A stretch of DNA of 64,000 bases from Sarcocystis neurona (Eukaryota > Apicomplexa > Conoidasida > Eucoccidiorida > Sarcocystidae). Made by a program: the position numbers and the translations under genes. The stretch spans positions 1,548,369 to 1,612,368 of the forward strand of contig KL647294.1 of the NCBI GenBank assembly GCA_000727475.1. The letters are read 5' to 3'. Positions 45,586 to 58,485 of this stretch are shown here, piece by piece (position 1 is the first letter of the stretch; every line of letters begins with the position of its first letter). Under the pieces are notes generated by a model. That model searched no databases and was not told the DNA's origin. It saw only the letters and a program-made list of their open reading frames with translations.

Positions 45586-48500
45586 ATGCCCATTCGGTGG
45601 TCGGTGGGGCTGCGGAAGATGATGGCAGTGCTGGCGTGCAGCGCCGTGTCCCTGTTGACACCGCTCCTTGCAACTGCGCAGATAAGTCAGGTTTCGCATA
45701 TTCTTTCCACAGCGCTTGAACCCTTGCGGCATTCTCTAGATTTGCTTAACTCTGGTAGCTCGACTCTTTTGAATAACGACGATGAGTCTGCCGCAGAGCT
45801 CCTCGCTGGTGCTAGCGCCCTAGCTGCGTATATTGCAGAGGGCGGATTTCTGAATAATACGATAGTAACGAGCGGCCAGAAGGTGCTTCGCACGGTCGCT
45901 CAGACTGCCAACAACGTGTTTCAAAACGTAAAACTCCAGCCGACGGAAGACGGAAGAAGAAGGGCAATTGTTTTCAACGCCTTTGAAAAATCACCTGTAG
46001 ACCAGGCGATAATAAACGCAGTCGGCGAGGTAGGTGATAACAGAAAAGGCGTTCACAACAACGCTATATTCAGCAACTCTTTTTTTATTATTAAAAGCCG
46101 TGTTACAGTCCAAACATTCCTTGCGTAGTTGTTTCGAAAGTTATAGTCGTGCAGAATGCGCGGCCTCGCGGACGTACTAGAACTGTGCACCAGCTCTTCT
46201 ACTTTGTCACGTGATGAGGATTGTCAATGACAAACCGGCTTTCACTGTCGGTTCTCGTGATTTCTGCGGTAGCACCAAATATTTACTGTCCTGTTCATCT
46301 GACTTGGATAGCAGACAGTCTATGAGCTGTTGCGGAAGATGTATTAGACGTTCAGTGACCATCCATCCTCCACGGCTACACGAACATCGAGTTGGAAGTG
46401 AAGGCTGTGTACATATAAATCTGATAGATACCCACGTCGATGGTCTAAAAGGGTATGTTTGTTTCGCAACAAAAAACTGCCAACTACTTAGATACATCTA
46501 ATGTGTGAAGCTAAGAATAAGGCAGATATGGAATGTCTGTGCCCCCCAACAGGATGCAGATAGGGGCTCTTCCGTAGGATAATAGTAGGGTTCCCATGGA
46601 ATTGCCTCGTAGGTTTCCAACTGTGTAACCTGGATAACACAATTCAAGTTTACGCTCACACACTGCACGATCGTCCTCTGGCAAAGAGATCCGTCTTAAT
46701 TCTAATTAGTGCTACCAGCTAGAGAGTTTTTTGATTTCCCTCAAAGCACGTGCAAATCGGCGTCACAGTTCTTGTGCCCGAGGGTGAAGGCGGGGCTAGA
46801 GCGTCACTTTTACCACTGGAGGGTGTTGTCCACTGAGAAGTCCGCTACATGCCGGAAATCAGCCCGTACCCCCGATCTTCTGCTGTACTTAACGAAGCGC
46901 ACTTTTCTGTCGAAGTCATACGCGTTCAAGTTGTTCTTGGTGTCTTGCACGGGAACCTACAGTGCTTTTCGTGGACCTACAAGGTTTTGTATACGACGTA
47001 CGCAAGATGAGTTCCTCTATATAACACCCATTGCAAGCCAACAGTTCACTGAGTGGCTGAGTCCGTGTGGCCGGTGTAGATGGAGCTTCTCAGTTCAGTG
47101 TTACGTGTGCCACTATAGTGGCTGAAACTAAGATAGAGAGAACTTTTCTGCGTACGCTCTTGCAACTGACTCTCACAGGTGGGTTCGTTTCACTGGACTA
47201 GTCGCCAACCGGGAATCCGCCGTGAAGATGGCAGCACACAGCATGTTCCTCATGGACTCCAGCGTTTGAATGCTGCACTTACTTTTCACGGTCTCCCACC
47301 CCTGCCGAACTATCCAGATATCATACATACAGATGTAGCCACGATGGAAACGGAGGGTAACGCTAGTATCGTCGATACGTTGGCAATGAAAGTTGTTGGA
47401 AGAGAGGGTCTGCCGCCCGATGTCCTGGCGCAATACGAAGATGTTTTCGAACCATCTGTGTTCAAGACGTTGTCTTTGCCCCCTGTACCAATGCCGCGCG
47501 TCGGTGAAGGTCTCGCGGATAGTCCATGGCCGTCCCCGCATCGGACTGGATTTGCACAAGTAGGCAGGACCCGTAGACGAACCGGAAAGACGTTCAAGAA
47601 GAAAAGACACCGACAGAGAAAGCGTGGCGTGAGAAACTTGCAGGCAGCCGTAACGCTTATAACGAAGGAAAGAGGCGCCGCACTTATCAAGCAGGGCGGC
47701 TATTCTCTCTACTCCTTTAATTGTCTTACAAGCCAGCCACGAATGATGTGTGTCTCCGTTTAGAGGTGATCAGAACGAATGCCTGAAACCACGCGTACAC
47801 AAAGGCATGAGAGGCCAAACAGCGCACCAGCTCACTACGTAAAAAAGTCATGTGCAGGAAGCGTTGTGTAGTGGCAACGCTGAACTACAACAGAAGCAAC
47901 AGGCAGAGCAGCACCACTAAGAAAGAATTTAACACGTGCTTCTCTTTTGTTTCCGGTGGCATCAAGTCTATGTCGCAAGACACACCCTTTTGCTGCGGTT
48001 GTTCTTCGGACGTTCCCCTACGGCTCAGTGAAGCACACAGATGCACCTAAGAGCCCTTCGCTTCTTGGTAAAACCATTTACGCTGTAGTAGCCCGCCCAG
48101 GCTACTGAACTCGGAAGGGTCAGTCTCCTACACTCAGAACAGTTTGAAATGGCCAACATAAGTTAATTGCTGACGGGGCGCGCTGCGTACTTCCACAACT
48201 CCAACAGATCCACAGATTTCCCCTGTAGGAAAAGTAGGGCAGAACAGGCTGACCTGCACGGAAGATCAGCAAAACACGAGACTTTCACGACTATGCAAGC
48301 GCTCCTCCACATCCCGCTTGTTTTTAAGAGACAGATGCCCTACACATCCCCCCGATGCTTACTTCTCAACGCTTCTTCTCAGAGTGTACAGTTATCAGGG
48401 TATGAGCTGCTCCGCCGCGCAACAAAAAGATTTCTTCGCTAGTTTCTTAGTAGACACAATGCGCATTCACATGGCAAGACTCAGAAGCTGCTCCTTGGAG

Positions 48501-51500
48501 GTGCTACTCCTTTATATTCTTTTTTTCCAACCGTCTGCTCAAACGGATTTCTCCTGTTTTTCAGGCGAGTTCTCCCCACCGTGGCCCCGACGGGAAGAAG
48601 CGTCTGGTGCACAACTTCTTGAATAAGGCGGTCATCGCGAATAATCCTATCACACTCTATTACACGGGAGACCAAAAATACTTGTGGGGAAGCAGCTGGA
48701 CGACCGTTTTCAAAGTGGCGAGGGGGAAAGCGTCCCTTCGCCTAGTTGATTATGTCGCAAAACCAATTGAGAAAGTCTTCGCCGACAAATTTCACGGCGC
48801 CTACGCCCTCTTGACGCGTGAGGTGCGATAACTACAAAAGTATAGTACTTGTGTCACACAGTGCTGTAACCCGTTTCCGTGTGGGTATTCTTCTCGGAAG
48901 CAGGTTTTGCCCGCGGAGGTTCCAGCAATTTTTGTTTCATAGGGTGGCCTGGGTAGGCAAAAAAAGGTTGTGGTTCAAATAATCTTGCGCAGCTTCACTG
49001 TTGTTTTAAAAAGACACGCTTTCGCAAAAAGAGACCGGGAGAACCACTTGATGCGCACACATCTCTAGAAGAATGTGACCGCTCGCAGGGGCGGCGTAGA
49101 TGCAGAGGGTGAGTTGAAGGCACCTGTGTGGGTCAGGTCTGCGGTAGTATCATTATCACCACCATTATTATCAACGTAGCACACTGGTCCAAGTTTGTCT
49201 GCTTGCTTGCATCAATGCAATGGGAAAGCGGATACACTTGCAAAGGATGGACTCTGCGACGTTCGTCTGTGAAGGGTGCGTTATAGCAGCTTGTCTAAGC
49301 CTGGAATTTGCCCACGTGTATTCGGCTGGAAAAGGTGTCTATCCAGACACTACGTACTGGAGAAGTAGTGGACACGTTGGCCGGATGACTTTCAGGTGAC
49401 GCGAGACATGGGCATATAGACAGCGGAACTCTTTTTCAAGAATGAACGTAGACTTTTAGTCCTTTGTTCTCTCTCACAAGTGCACCTGACGCCAGCTGTT
49501 GAGGAACCCTCAACGAAAAATAGCTCAAGAACAACGACGAAGTGTGTCGACACACACCGCAATGCTGAACGGTGTGTACTGTGCAAATAAAGACTTTCTT
49601 CCTCTGAAATACTTTCTTCGCTACAGACTGTCTTGCAAATATTCCCCTCTGCTTCCTGATCTATCGACAATGCGATCTACGCTACGTACAGGAAGTGTTT
49701 GTGGTTTCGTCCGGCGACCACTTGGAGGCGTACTACGACAAGCCGGGCACCAAAGAGCAGCAGATTATGATGCACCCCCAAGTTTTCGATATTTCGGCAG
49801 TACTGAAAGATGAAAGAAACTTTCCTCAACGCCCTGACGAAGTCATACGCGCACTCTGCATGAGCGGTGATGGACACATCGTCTGGGTGGGTCCGTTGTA
49901 GTCAACCTTATCTTCCATCTCCGGCAAACTCCACGAGATTGTCTACTCTGCAGAGTAAAACGACGACACCAGCTGTCCTGAAATTGATCAATGTAGTGGC
50001 ACATACTATTTCCAAGGCGTTGGTTGGCCTCGTCACTGAGCTGCGTCTGTGCCCAGTCACACTCCCGTAGACTGTCTATAAGTGTGACTGTACGTTCATG
50101 AACTCACCTCTAAGCAACCGTCAGCCCTCTTAATAGAAAAAGAATCTCCTGTGTGCTTTGCCTAGATACTCAGACATTACAAGCGTGATTCGTGTACGCC
50201 TGCGGCTTGGAGATGAGACGGTCACGTGGGACACGGCGCTTGGTCTGTGTGAAATTAATTGACGCAAGATCAATATGAACGTGGAACGTTTCGTCCTGTC
50301 GTCTTTTCGTACAATGCCGCAGAAGACAGATTTACAAGCGCGCACACATGCGTGTCAAGATACAAGCGGAAGTGTGGAACCCATTATAGGTGCCACTACA
50401 ATTGTAAACATGCTCTCAGCGAGTACCACTTATCTCGTTGGGGGGTCTGCAGATATAACACTTCTCCAGTCTTGCATCCCAGAGGTCAGTTAATCTGAGT
50501 GAGTTCTCTTGTTGCTTACACCTCTGCTTTATTCGTCAGGCAACGAGTCACGGCCGAGTGGGAGTCGTGTCACGGCATGTCCGTAACGGTGATTTTACGC
50601 GAGCGTTGCATTGGGTCATGCTAGGGCGCAGCACGAGCTATCCAGGGGATTTGGAGATCTCGAATAACATGGCGTGTGACGACGCCAATGGAATTTACGT
50701 AGTGTCTGACAAGTTTATGCATCGCCTGGACTGGGATGGACGGGAGCTGCACATTCGTTGGGAAAAAGAGTATTCATCCCCGGGAAACAGTATACTAGGC
50801 ACGAGAGCAGTGCGCCTTGGTGCTGGGTCAGGTAGCACGCCTTCGTTGATGGGTCATGGACAGCATAAATTTGTGGTGATTACTGATGACGCGGATGTGA
50901 TGAACACAGTGGTTATGGACGCTAATAACGGAGACATCAAAGCAAGACATCCAATCACCTTTGGAGATCCAAATGTGAAACACACTAGTAGCGAGCAGAG
51001 CGTCCTTGTGCATGGCTGGCGACTGGCTGTAGTGAATAATACGCCTACCCGGGAGCTGCTGCAGGCGCCAAATTTCATCAAACTTCTTGGTGCGCCGGCA
51101 CATTTGTTTCTTCTGGGAAATAACAGTTCGCAAGATTTGCATGCACGTATATCCGAAGCTATCACGAACGCGTGGCCAGTACTTGTGGGAGATGCCCCCA
51201 AAGGAGTGCAGCAGCTGGAGTTTGATCCACGTGACAACACGCTGCGAGTAACATGGGTGAACAAAGACGTATCTATCCCCAATGGCATTCCTACAATGAG
51301 CGCTGCATCTTCGTTGATGTACGGAATTGGAAAAAGAGGTCACCTCGGTGGTGAAGCTGCTCCATTAAGAGGCATGTGGACGCTTGAAGCGATAGACTGG
51401 TGGACCGGAGAATCTCGATATTACTACAATATTGGCATTGGTCCTATGGTAAATTCCATTTACGCGGCCACGCAGGTGGGACCAGGGGAAATCATCACCG

Positions 51501-51538
51501 GCACCGTGGGTGGAATTGTCCGCATCAAGGAACTGTAG
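45586..51538 (+). CDS. Secreted beta-propeller-like protein of unknown function (six exons)
   Basis: Proposed CDS: 45586-46029, 47179-47559, 48565-48822, 49692-49886, 50323-50484, 50540-51538; 812 aa, all junctions phase 0. The start MPIRWSVGLRKMMAVLACSA followed by VSLLTPLLATAQISQ is a good signal peptide. An N-terminal helical region follows. Exon 2 ends WPSPHRTGFAQ and exon 3 opens ASSPHRGPDGKK, an uninterrupted match to the WP.FHRN.YAQAS.PLRGP block I recall from secreted bacterial beta-propeller proteins; YLWGSSWTTVFK follows. Exon 6 has NGIYVVSDKFMHRLDWDG, GSGSTPSLMG, FVVITDDADVMNTVVMD, PKGVQQLEFDP and WTLEAIDWWTGESR. It ends GPGEIITGTVGGIVRIKEL, blade-like segments in the expected order. 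Enzymatic activity is unknown. The protein has no HAARs. Least certain are the true ATG (45586, 45619 or 45622) and whether a small exon was missed between exons 4 and 5. Confidence 0.8.
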
Positions 51539-53699
51539 GCGAGGGGAGAGTGCTCAACCTGTGATGTAGCTCGGTTGCAGCCTACGGGAATGGAGCTGAA
51601 AACGTGGGATGGAGGGGAGTATCTTGCAAAGGAATAACCGAGGAGGCAAGTCCAAAGGAGGACGGGAGGGAATGGGGAAGCAGGTGGACAACTCAGATGC
51701 ATGCAAGTCAGTAAAGAGACGGCAGAAATGGGACACGCTGGAATGCCTGTGAAATCGACGGGACTAACAAGTTAAGGCCACGGCACAATCAGTTCATGTC
51801 TGCACTCCTGCGTCCAAAAAAAGGGGGACGCAAAACAGTGCGGCTACACTGGAAGTACACGTGGGGAGAGGATGACCTGTGAGAAAGGGAACAACAGTTG
51901 AAGATGAAAGGTCATGATTGATGAGTTAGAGGTGACACCCAAAGTAAAACGCGTTCTGTAAACGTGCGTATATACGAAACATAGTACGCAGAGATATGGG
52001 AAAGAGGCGAGACGGGCAACAAGGGAGAGGTAAACGTGGTTATAAGCTAACGAGGGAAATCGAGGATCAAAGTGAGATGAAATCACTTGGCACAGCGACA
52101 GAGTGCACGACAAGCAAGCACCGAGTAGCAATTACATGAAGAACGGCACCCAACAGCCTGGTCCCTGAGCAAGTGAGGTAGATGGTAAACGGAGGGGACG
52201 GAAAAGCTGAAGATGAAGAATGTGGGCGATTGAGGCGAATCAGACAACGAAAGCACGAATTTAGTGAGGACAAGGAGAGAAGCAAACGTTCTGGAGCGTG
52301 TGCACGTGATTCAAACAGCCAAAAGAGGCCTGCGGCTTGAAGACGAAATAGGGACAGGGTGGAGAATAGCGGGTGAAATGAAAGAGGGGAGAAACAGCGA
52401 TGAGGCAAAGCGGGTGGTATGGGTGATATAGGCCAGAAGCGAGGGAGGACAGAATGAACAACTGAAGCCCAGCGCAATTAACGTCTAAGCAGCAGAAGAA
52501 AGGGAAGCTTACGGAATGAGGACGAAGAGGGGAAAAAGGTAGTATTCGTGCAGGAATAGTGGGAATGTCCCATACAGGTGTTCATGGAGCGAATGACGCG
52601 CGGATGTATGTCGGGAAAAAGCGTAACAGAACACAGTAGTAGGCACGTGGATATAGATACATATATGTGTATATATACATACGTTTCCGGTCATATTTTC
52701 AGTTCTACCTGCTAGAGTTCCTACGGTACACACTGGAGTATGGACATATATGCATGCGTACATGGCACGCATTCCCATCCGGGTACTCATTTCGTGTGTG
52801 AACAGTGAGGACAGGGAGACTCTAAAACTCTTTCAGGTGTAGCTGTTCGGTAGGAGAACTGAGCGTACGACTATTCACTTAGTTTTTCAAATATTTCCAG
52901 ATGGGATACCGCTGAAGCTCTTCACGATACGTGTAATGTGGCTTCGGATACTTTGTCTGTGTTCGCTTGAGGGCACTCGAAGCAATCCTGTTATCAGGCA
53001 GCATGTGGTAGAATAAGTGTACCGTTTCTAACTGAAGAGAGCAGACGTACGTATGTGCGTTTGTACAGATCTACGAACACGGAGACACTGGACCGCTGTA
53101 TTCATAGAGGAAAGAAGTATATGTATATCTTCCTGCAGACCGCCGGCTGCGGAGACAAAATTTAGGTCAACATGGCACTTCCTGAAGTGCGTATGGATGT
53201 AACTACCTGTGTATTTCGATGGAGTGTCGCAAGTTGACAGCGCGGCAGGCCGTCGGGCACCCTGTGTCAAGCATTCTGCAACTGCCTTGGCGAGCGCGCT
53301 GCTACAGAGGAATGAGAGTGTAGTTTCGTGCGTTCACGGTGGCTGCATTTCGTATTCTTCCCTTAGTTTGTGTGGACGGGAAGCAGCAGCGATTACTTAT
53401 AGACAAGAATTTTAGTGCGAGGAAGGCCTTTAGAAGTTTGTTTACGTCCTCGACTCTACAGAACTTTCGCGTGGCTGTGTGGTCACGGGGAGGTGCATGC
53501 TGCAATATTCAACGGGTTTCAACTGCTTTACGTAAACACAGTGCCCGAGTAGTATCTCTGCCCCTGGGGCCCACCTGCAGTCCGCATTGGAAGGCACGAG
53601 GTCTTCTATCCACCGTTTGCTTAACCTTTACGAGGACTGAAGACGAGTCCATGTAGTGGTACTCACTTCGACAGCGCGTCCTACATCCAACAAGAAGTC
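51539..53699. other. 3' flank and intergenic DNA, no gene recognised
   Basis: 51540-52550 is purine-rich on the plus strand (GGAGAGG, AAGGAG), giving Ser/Phe/Leu/Pro-rich minus frames of up to 136 codons with no domain. 52650-52685 is a TATATG tract. 53205-53660 has open plus frames without recognisable motifs. Confidence 0.35.
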
Positions 53700-53935
53700 C
53701 GCGGCCGAGGCTTCCGGATCACGCACATTCTGAATCTCTGTCAGCTTTGTCCTTTACTTCCACGCACTCCTTTGTGAGGCCTCCGGACCGGGCGCATAGA
53801 GAAAGCGTGTCAGTTTGATCCTCTTCTTGCACGCACACCTTTCTGAGGCTTCTAAACCACCCTCGTAAAGTCTGCCAGTTTCGTGCTCTCTTTTCACACA
53901 CACTTTTGCGCCTACGAAACAAAACACGCAGTTTC
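53700..53935. repeat. 65-69 bp degenerate tandem repeat, 3-4 copies
   Basis: Units centred on CAGTTTGATCCTCTTCTTGC, ACGCACACCTTTCTGAGGCT and TCTAAACCACC start at 53742, 53811 and 53876, with a partial copy before. On the minus strand a 68-codon frame crosses all copies, reading related blocks (RRKSVCEKRA, LRKVCVQEEDQ, LTKECVEVKDKAD). Spacings of 69 and 65 break a strict codon period, so the frame is kept only by compensating changes. Confidence 0.65.
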
Positions 53936-56900
53936 AGTGTTGTACTGTACTCCCTGGTCGGCAGGTGTGCTTGCTGCTCGATAGTATTCGTGAATCCGGA
54001 TGTCTCCTCTTGACATAACCTCTAAATTTTAATCCGTCTTACTCTCTTGGAAAAGACGAACTGTCACCCGCGAGCGACGTGTCCTGCATCCGAGGTGCTA
54101 CCCTGTAGGAAAGGCCCAACGTGATACGCAGAGCAGTTGCGGCTTCAGTGCCCTCTGTGAACGGAGTGCCTTACCGGTGGCACTGTCGTCGCCGCAAGGA
54201 ACACACTACTGTCTACCGGATTCGCCGCTCTTGCGTGCACGCTGCTGCCTTAGCAGATAACAAGGTAACAAAGCGCCCGACTGCATTTTGCTACAGGCAC
54301 CATATGCGATGCTCCGGTTTTAGTCAACCACAATCCTTCCTTGCTTTCTGGCGATATCCATGCACAGGACCCGCCTGTTTGCGTATCAGCAACTGTATTC
54401 TGTTGTACCTTATTGCCTGCTTTCGTGGCTCCCCGTGTATGAAAACTCTATCACATGCTTCCCACCGTACTGCGTCCCTCGGAGATGATCATGAGCTTCT
54501 GCTTGCTTTGCTGCTTCTCGTCTAGGAAGACTCTGGAACATGCTTCCGAGCTGACTGTACGTGGAGAAGCTCTGCCCGTGTTCTTCTGCCGCTTACGCGT
54601 AAAACATGCTATCCCTTTTGTCCGTGCTGCTTGCTCTGCTGCTGCCCCCCCCCAGTGCAGATGGCGGTGGAGGCTTCGTTTCAATCTATCTTTGTAATAG
54701 ATGGCCGCTCCTTTGATGGCGCCTGTGTACGACGCACTCTACCGTTTGCGCGAAAATCATCTCCAGAAAGCAACTATATACCCTACTGTATCAGGTGCTG
54801 TGCGCACACTGGAAGACTAATCCGTGGGTGTGCTGCTGTAGCTAATTTGGGCAACTATTTTTCCACAGCAGCACCGATACGAGCGGCCGAATTCGTACAC
54901 TTAATGTGTATGTGTATGTTTGTGTGCGCAAGGATAAACACGTGCACCACCCCTCCTCTTCCGTAGTACCAGTGCGGCTGTAAGCCCGCGCGGTAAACAT
55001 GCACAGTCAAACATGTTTCTGCGCTTGTTTCCTTCACTTAGTCGCATTCTTCCGTATGCTGCTCCATTTACCGTAACCAGTGATTCATCGAAAAACCCAC
55101 ACAGCCTTGGGTGCCCTTCTTGTCCGAGGAATGGAAGAACCGAAGTGCCGCTGCCTGAGTCCTTCCAAATATTCTGGTTCAGTAAGCTCTGTACTCTACT
55201 ACGGCTATGTGTGCCTTCGCATCAGGTCGCACTGCTGCAGCGGAGTTCCTGGGGTAATTTTCGGCGCCGTTGGGGCGTTCGTGCACTGGTAGAGCTGCCA
55301 CCCCCGATTAGCGGTGTACAGCATTGCTAGTGCCTGCGCACTTTCCGCGTCACCCTTTCACCACCGCTCATGCTACTTCCCGGTGCAGCGCGATAAACAC
55401 AAAACGACGCTTATGCTGTACACCTTTCAGTTCGTCCGGACTGGAGGGTACTACTAGAGTAGTTGAAAAAAAGCGCGAGTCACCGGGGCCAGCAACACAC
55501 TCTTCGCGCTTGCGCTGGTACCGCCTCCATAGTTGCAGCACGCTGCACCTGCTAGTTCTGAAAGAGTTGGCGCCCCTTCCAGGCCTCATCGTTACGTCAA
55601 GGGATGCGTGTTCATACTAACATCGGGCTGGGGTTTCCGCTGCTGCTGTGGTTATTCTGGCTGCTGTTGCTGCTGTACCCGGCTACGCTTGCCAACTGTT
55701 CCTGCGGCGCGACGTCGTTGTGGCCCGCGCTGCGGCGCTGGCTGGCTGAGCAGCCTTCGCTACCACCAGCCGATCACGGCTTTGCAAGCCTCTCAGCCTG
55801 CTGCTGACGCAAGTAAAACCGCACTAGTTGCAAGCGCAGAACTACTATACATTAAGAGGAGCATGGACAGGGACAAAGCATGCATGACGCATGGGTGTCT
55901 GCTTGCATGAGATCTTCCTCACCTGCTGATCTCCAGCCTGTATTACACCTTGTGCGCGCCCTACCTAATCTGTGAAGTGTGCCATCGTAAGAGTGCGCTT
56001 TTTGCTGAGTTCCATCCGTGCGGGACAAGGTGCTCAGCTGCGTAATCATTATCCCACGCTGCAGCGCCAAGAGCAAAAGCCGCTGCGATCAAGGCCGTGC
56101 TACTGCTGTAAAGCGACATACCGCAGGCGACGATAAATAGGAAGTGGTCCAGTGCGCAAGAGACGCCGTGCTCAGCCTCTGCCAGCAGCAGCGCGGTCGG
56201 TAACAGCAGCTCACAAAGTACACGTGTACTTACTCTCACGGCCGCTGCCACTGGAGTACGAGCAATAATCTTGCGCAAGTGGAAGTACACCGTCGTTTCA
56301 AATGCGGGGAGAGCCACCCTGCTCAGTCCCCCGCCGTCCGACGCCCAGTTAGGATTTCGTGTCTCCACCTTTCACGCAACATAGTGCGTGACAAGATTCT
56401 TCAATAGCTTGCCTCCAAGCAGTCGCCGCTACCGTGTCAACGTCCTTACGAATCTATAGACGTCGTTGTAGGCCGCACCAACGTCGGCTGCGGTTGAGAC
56501 AAAGCATAGCGGCAGCGGGACCACCCCCACCACCGCCAGCAGCGGCACAGCATTACAGAGACGTGATCCCCAGATGCATGAAGCTTCGGCGCATCCCGTT
56601 TACTCAGTACGGTCTGCCTTGCATGCGTGTATCCTGATCTCGTGGTAAAGGAGACAGTTGTACTGCAGAACATTACCACTAAATGTCGAAACGGCTGTAC
56701 AAGGTAAGGCGGCTATACCACAGTGAAACGATGTGCATTTGTATGAACTGTGACTCCTGTAGACACCGCTGCTGTAGTCATAGTATCGCAAGCGCTACTG
56801 CCGTGAGAAACTGCGTCACTGAAATGGACATGCGGCAGAAGGGGCCGCGTGCTTTCCGACCATACGAGATCGTTGCGCCTGAAAGGGCCATTTCAACAGC

Positions 56901-58485
56901 GGAGGATACATGAAGTCTGAATTTGTAAAGTGCTTTGTTTGCTGCCCTTGTGGGTAATAGGAGGATTGCTGATGAAGTCGATGTAGTAGCCGTGGCTCGT
57001 CGTGGTGACTGAACGGTCGTATCAGAGCCGGCATCGGCAGCAGCAGCAGAACAAGGGCGCATGTCTCGCTGCACGAGCCATACTGCACGCATCTGTTCAC
57101 CGCACATACAACGTTATGTTACCTGAGTGTCAAGGGCGGCAGTCGCCCCGACGCCAGCAGCAACGAAGGGAGAGCGAGCCGGGGCAGCGCAGCGGGACGA
57201 CGGGGTACCGCGTATCCCCTTAGAACACGACGAATAGAAGTAGGAAGACGACAAGGTAACTAGGATGTGCTAGCTAGTGCATCTTGACCTTATTCGTGTT
57301 TTCCGTGAGTACCCATAGAGCAGCACTGGTAGATCAGCACAACTTGATACCGCAGCACGCGCTCCTGCGTGACCGACAAATATCCGCGATAATAGGCCAT
57401 AGTTAATGCGTGAAGGCGCTGCCACGCCGTTAGCCAGTCTACAGGAATCTAACATGATAGATCGATACCCGCTCGTAGAGTGACGTCCACTGGTAGAGTC
57501 ACCGCCACGCCAGAGTTTACTGGTTTCGGCGCGTGCACTAGTACGAGGTCACCATCAACGTCCTCTCGTATACCGACTTTTCTGCGTAGACCATCGCTCT
57601 ATCCGTAGACTGCTGTCGGCTGCTGTACACGGGCGGACGGCTGTGTGCGTACGTGATCTGTGTACCAGCTGCACAAGTTGCTAGAGCAGCATGCGATGAT
57701 GAAGTAGTAGTTGCTGCTAAATCTGTATTTACACTAGTGTACGCCGGTGGGTGCTGGAAGGTCAGTAGCTGCTCCTAGGCGCAACCTGTTAGGGGATCAG
57801 GAACCCCTGCTAACGTAGTATCCTAGTGCCCTATCCGTATAGGTTCAGAATATTACTACTCACGGCCGTATCTTTCCCAAAAAATCAACACAGTCGTGTG
57901 ATGTTACTTGTAACATGCATTAATCGTCTCTTGCCTGCCGTCGCCCACTGCCTTAGCAATCCGACACGCACACCCAGTGCTTCCACGGTACACACCCAGT
58001 TCGCGTTGGTAAATCAATCCTAAATTTGTATGCACAGAGGGCTTATTCGCGGTAGAATAATGCGAAGGGTTCAGCGTTGTTTTGTTTCTGCGTGTGCTGC
58101 GGCTCGTGCAGACGCGAGACAAAGCGTCTGTGTGGGGACAGTTGTCGCGTGGGTGGTGTGAGAGGCAGGGGGGAAGCAATAGAAATGAAGTAGTTGCTAT
58201 CAGGGAGGCCTTCCCCTTGCACCCAAATCGAAATTTTGACTGGGTCTTCACACGTCAGAACACAGTGCTCCTCACTAGTTTGCAGCTTTTCGATAAGCAC
58301 GTGTCCCCGTTCTCGCAAAGGTGTATCCTATATACGCGGACGATTCAGAGACCCGTCTGATCGGCCCACCACGTCAGAGCGAAGCTGCAGAGGGGGAGCA
58401 AACACCTGATCTGTGGCGGCAAAGAGGCACCTTTCCATGTTGTTCTCAAGCGCGCAAGTACCACCGTAACCACGGACAGGCAACA
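53936..58485. other. Intergenic, sparse decayed triplet patches
   Basis: Short GCT/CAG-like patches are visible at 54610-54665, 55630-55680, 55690-55800, 56505-56545 and 57035-57055, all heavily substituted and interrupted by stops. 57440-57730 again shows three-base rhythm (GTAGAGTGACGTCCACTGGT). I see no gene with a supported structure. A plus-strand frame open from about 58320 leads into the RING gene and may include an upstream exon. Confidence 0.35.
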
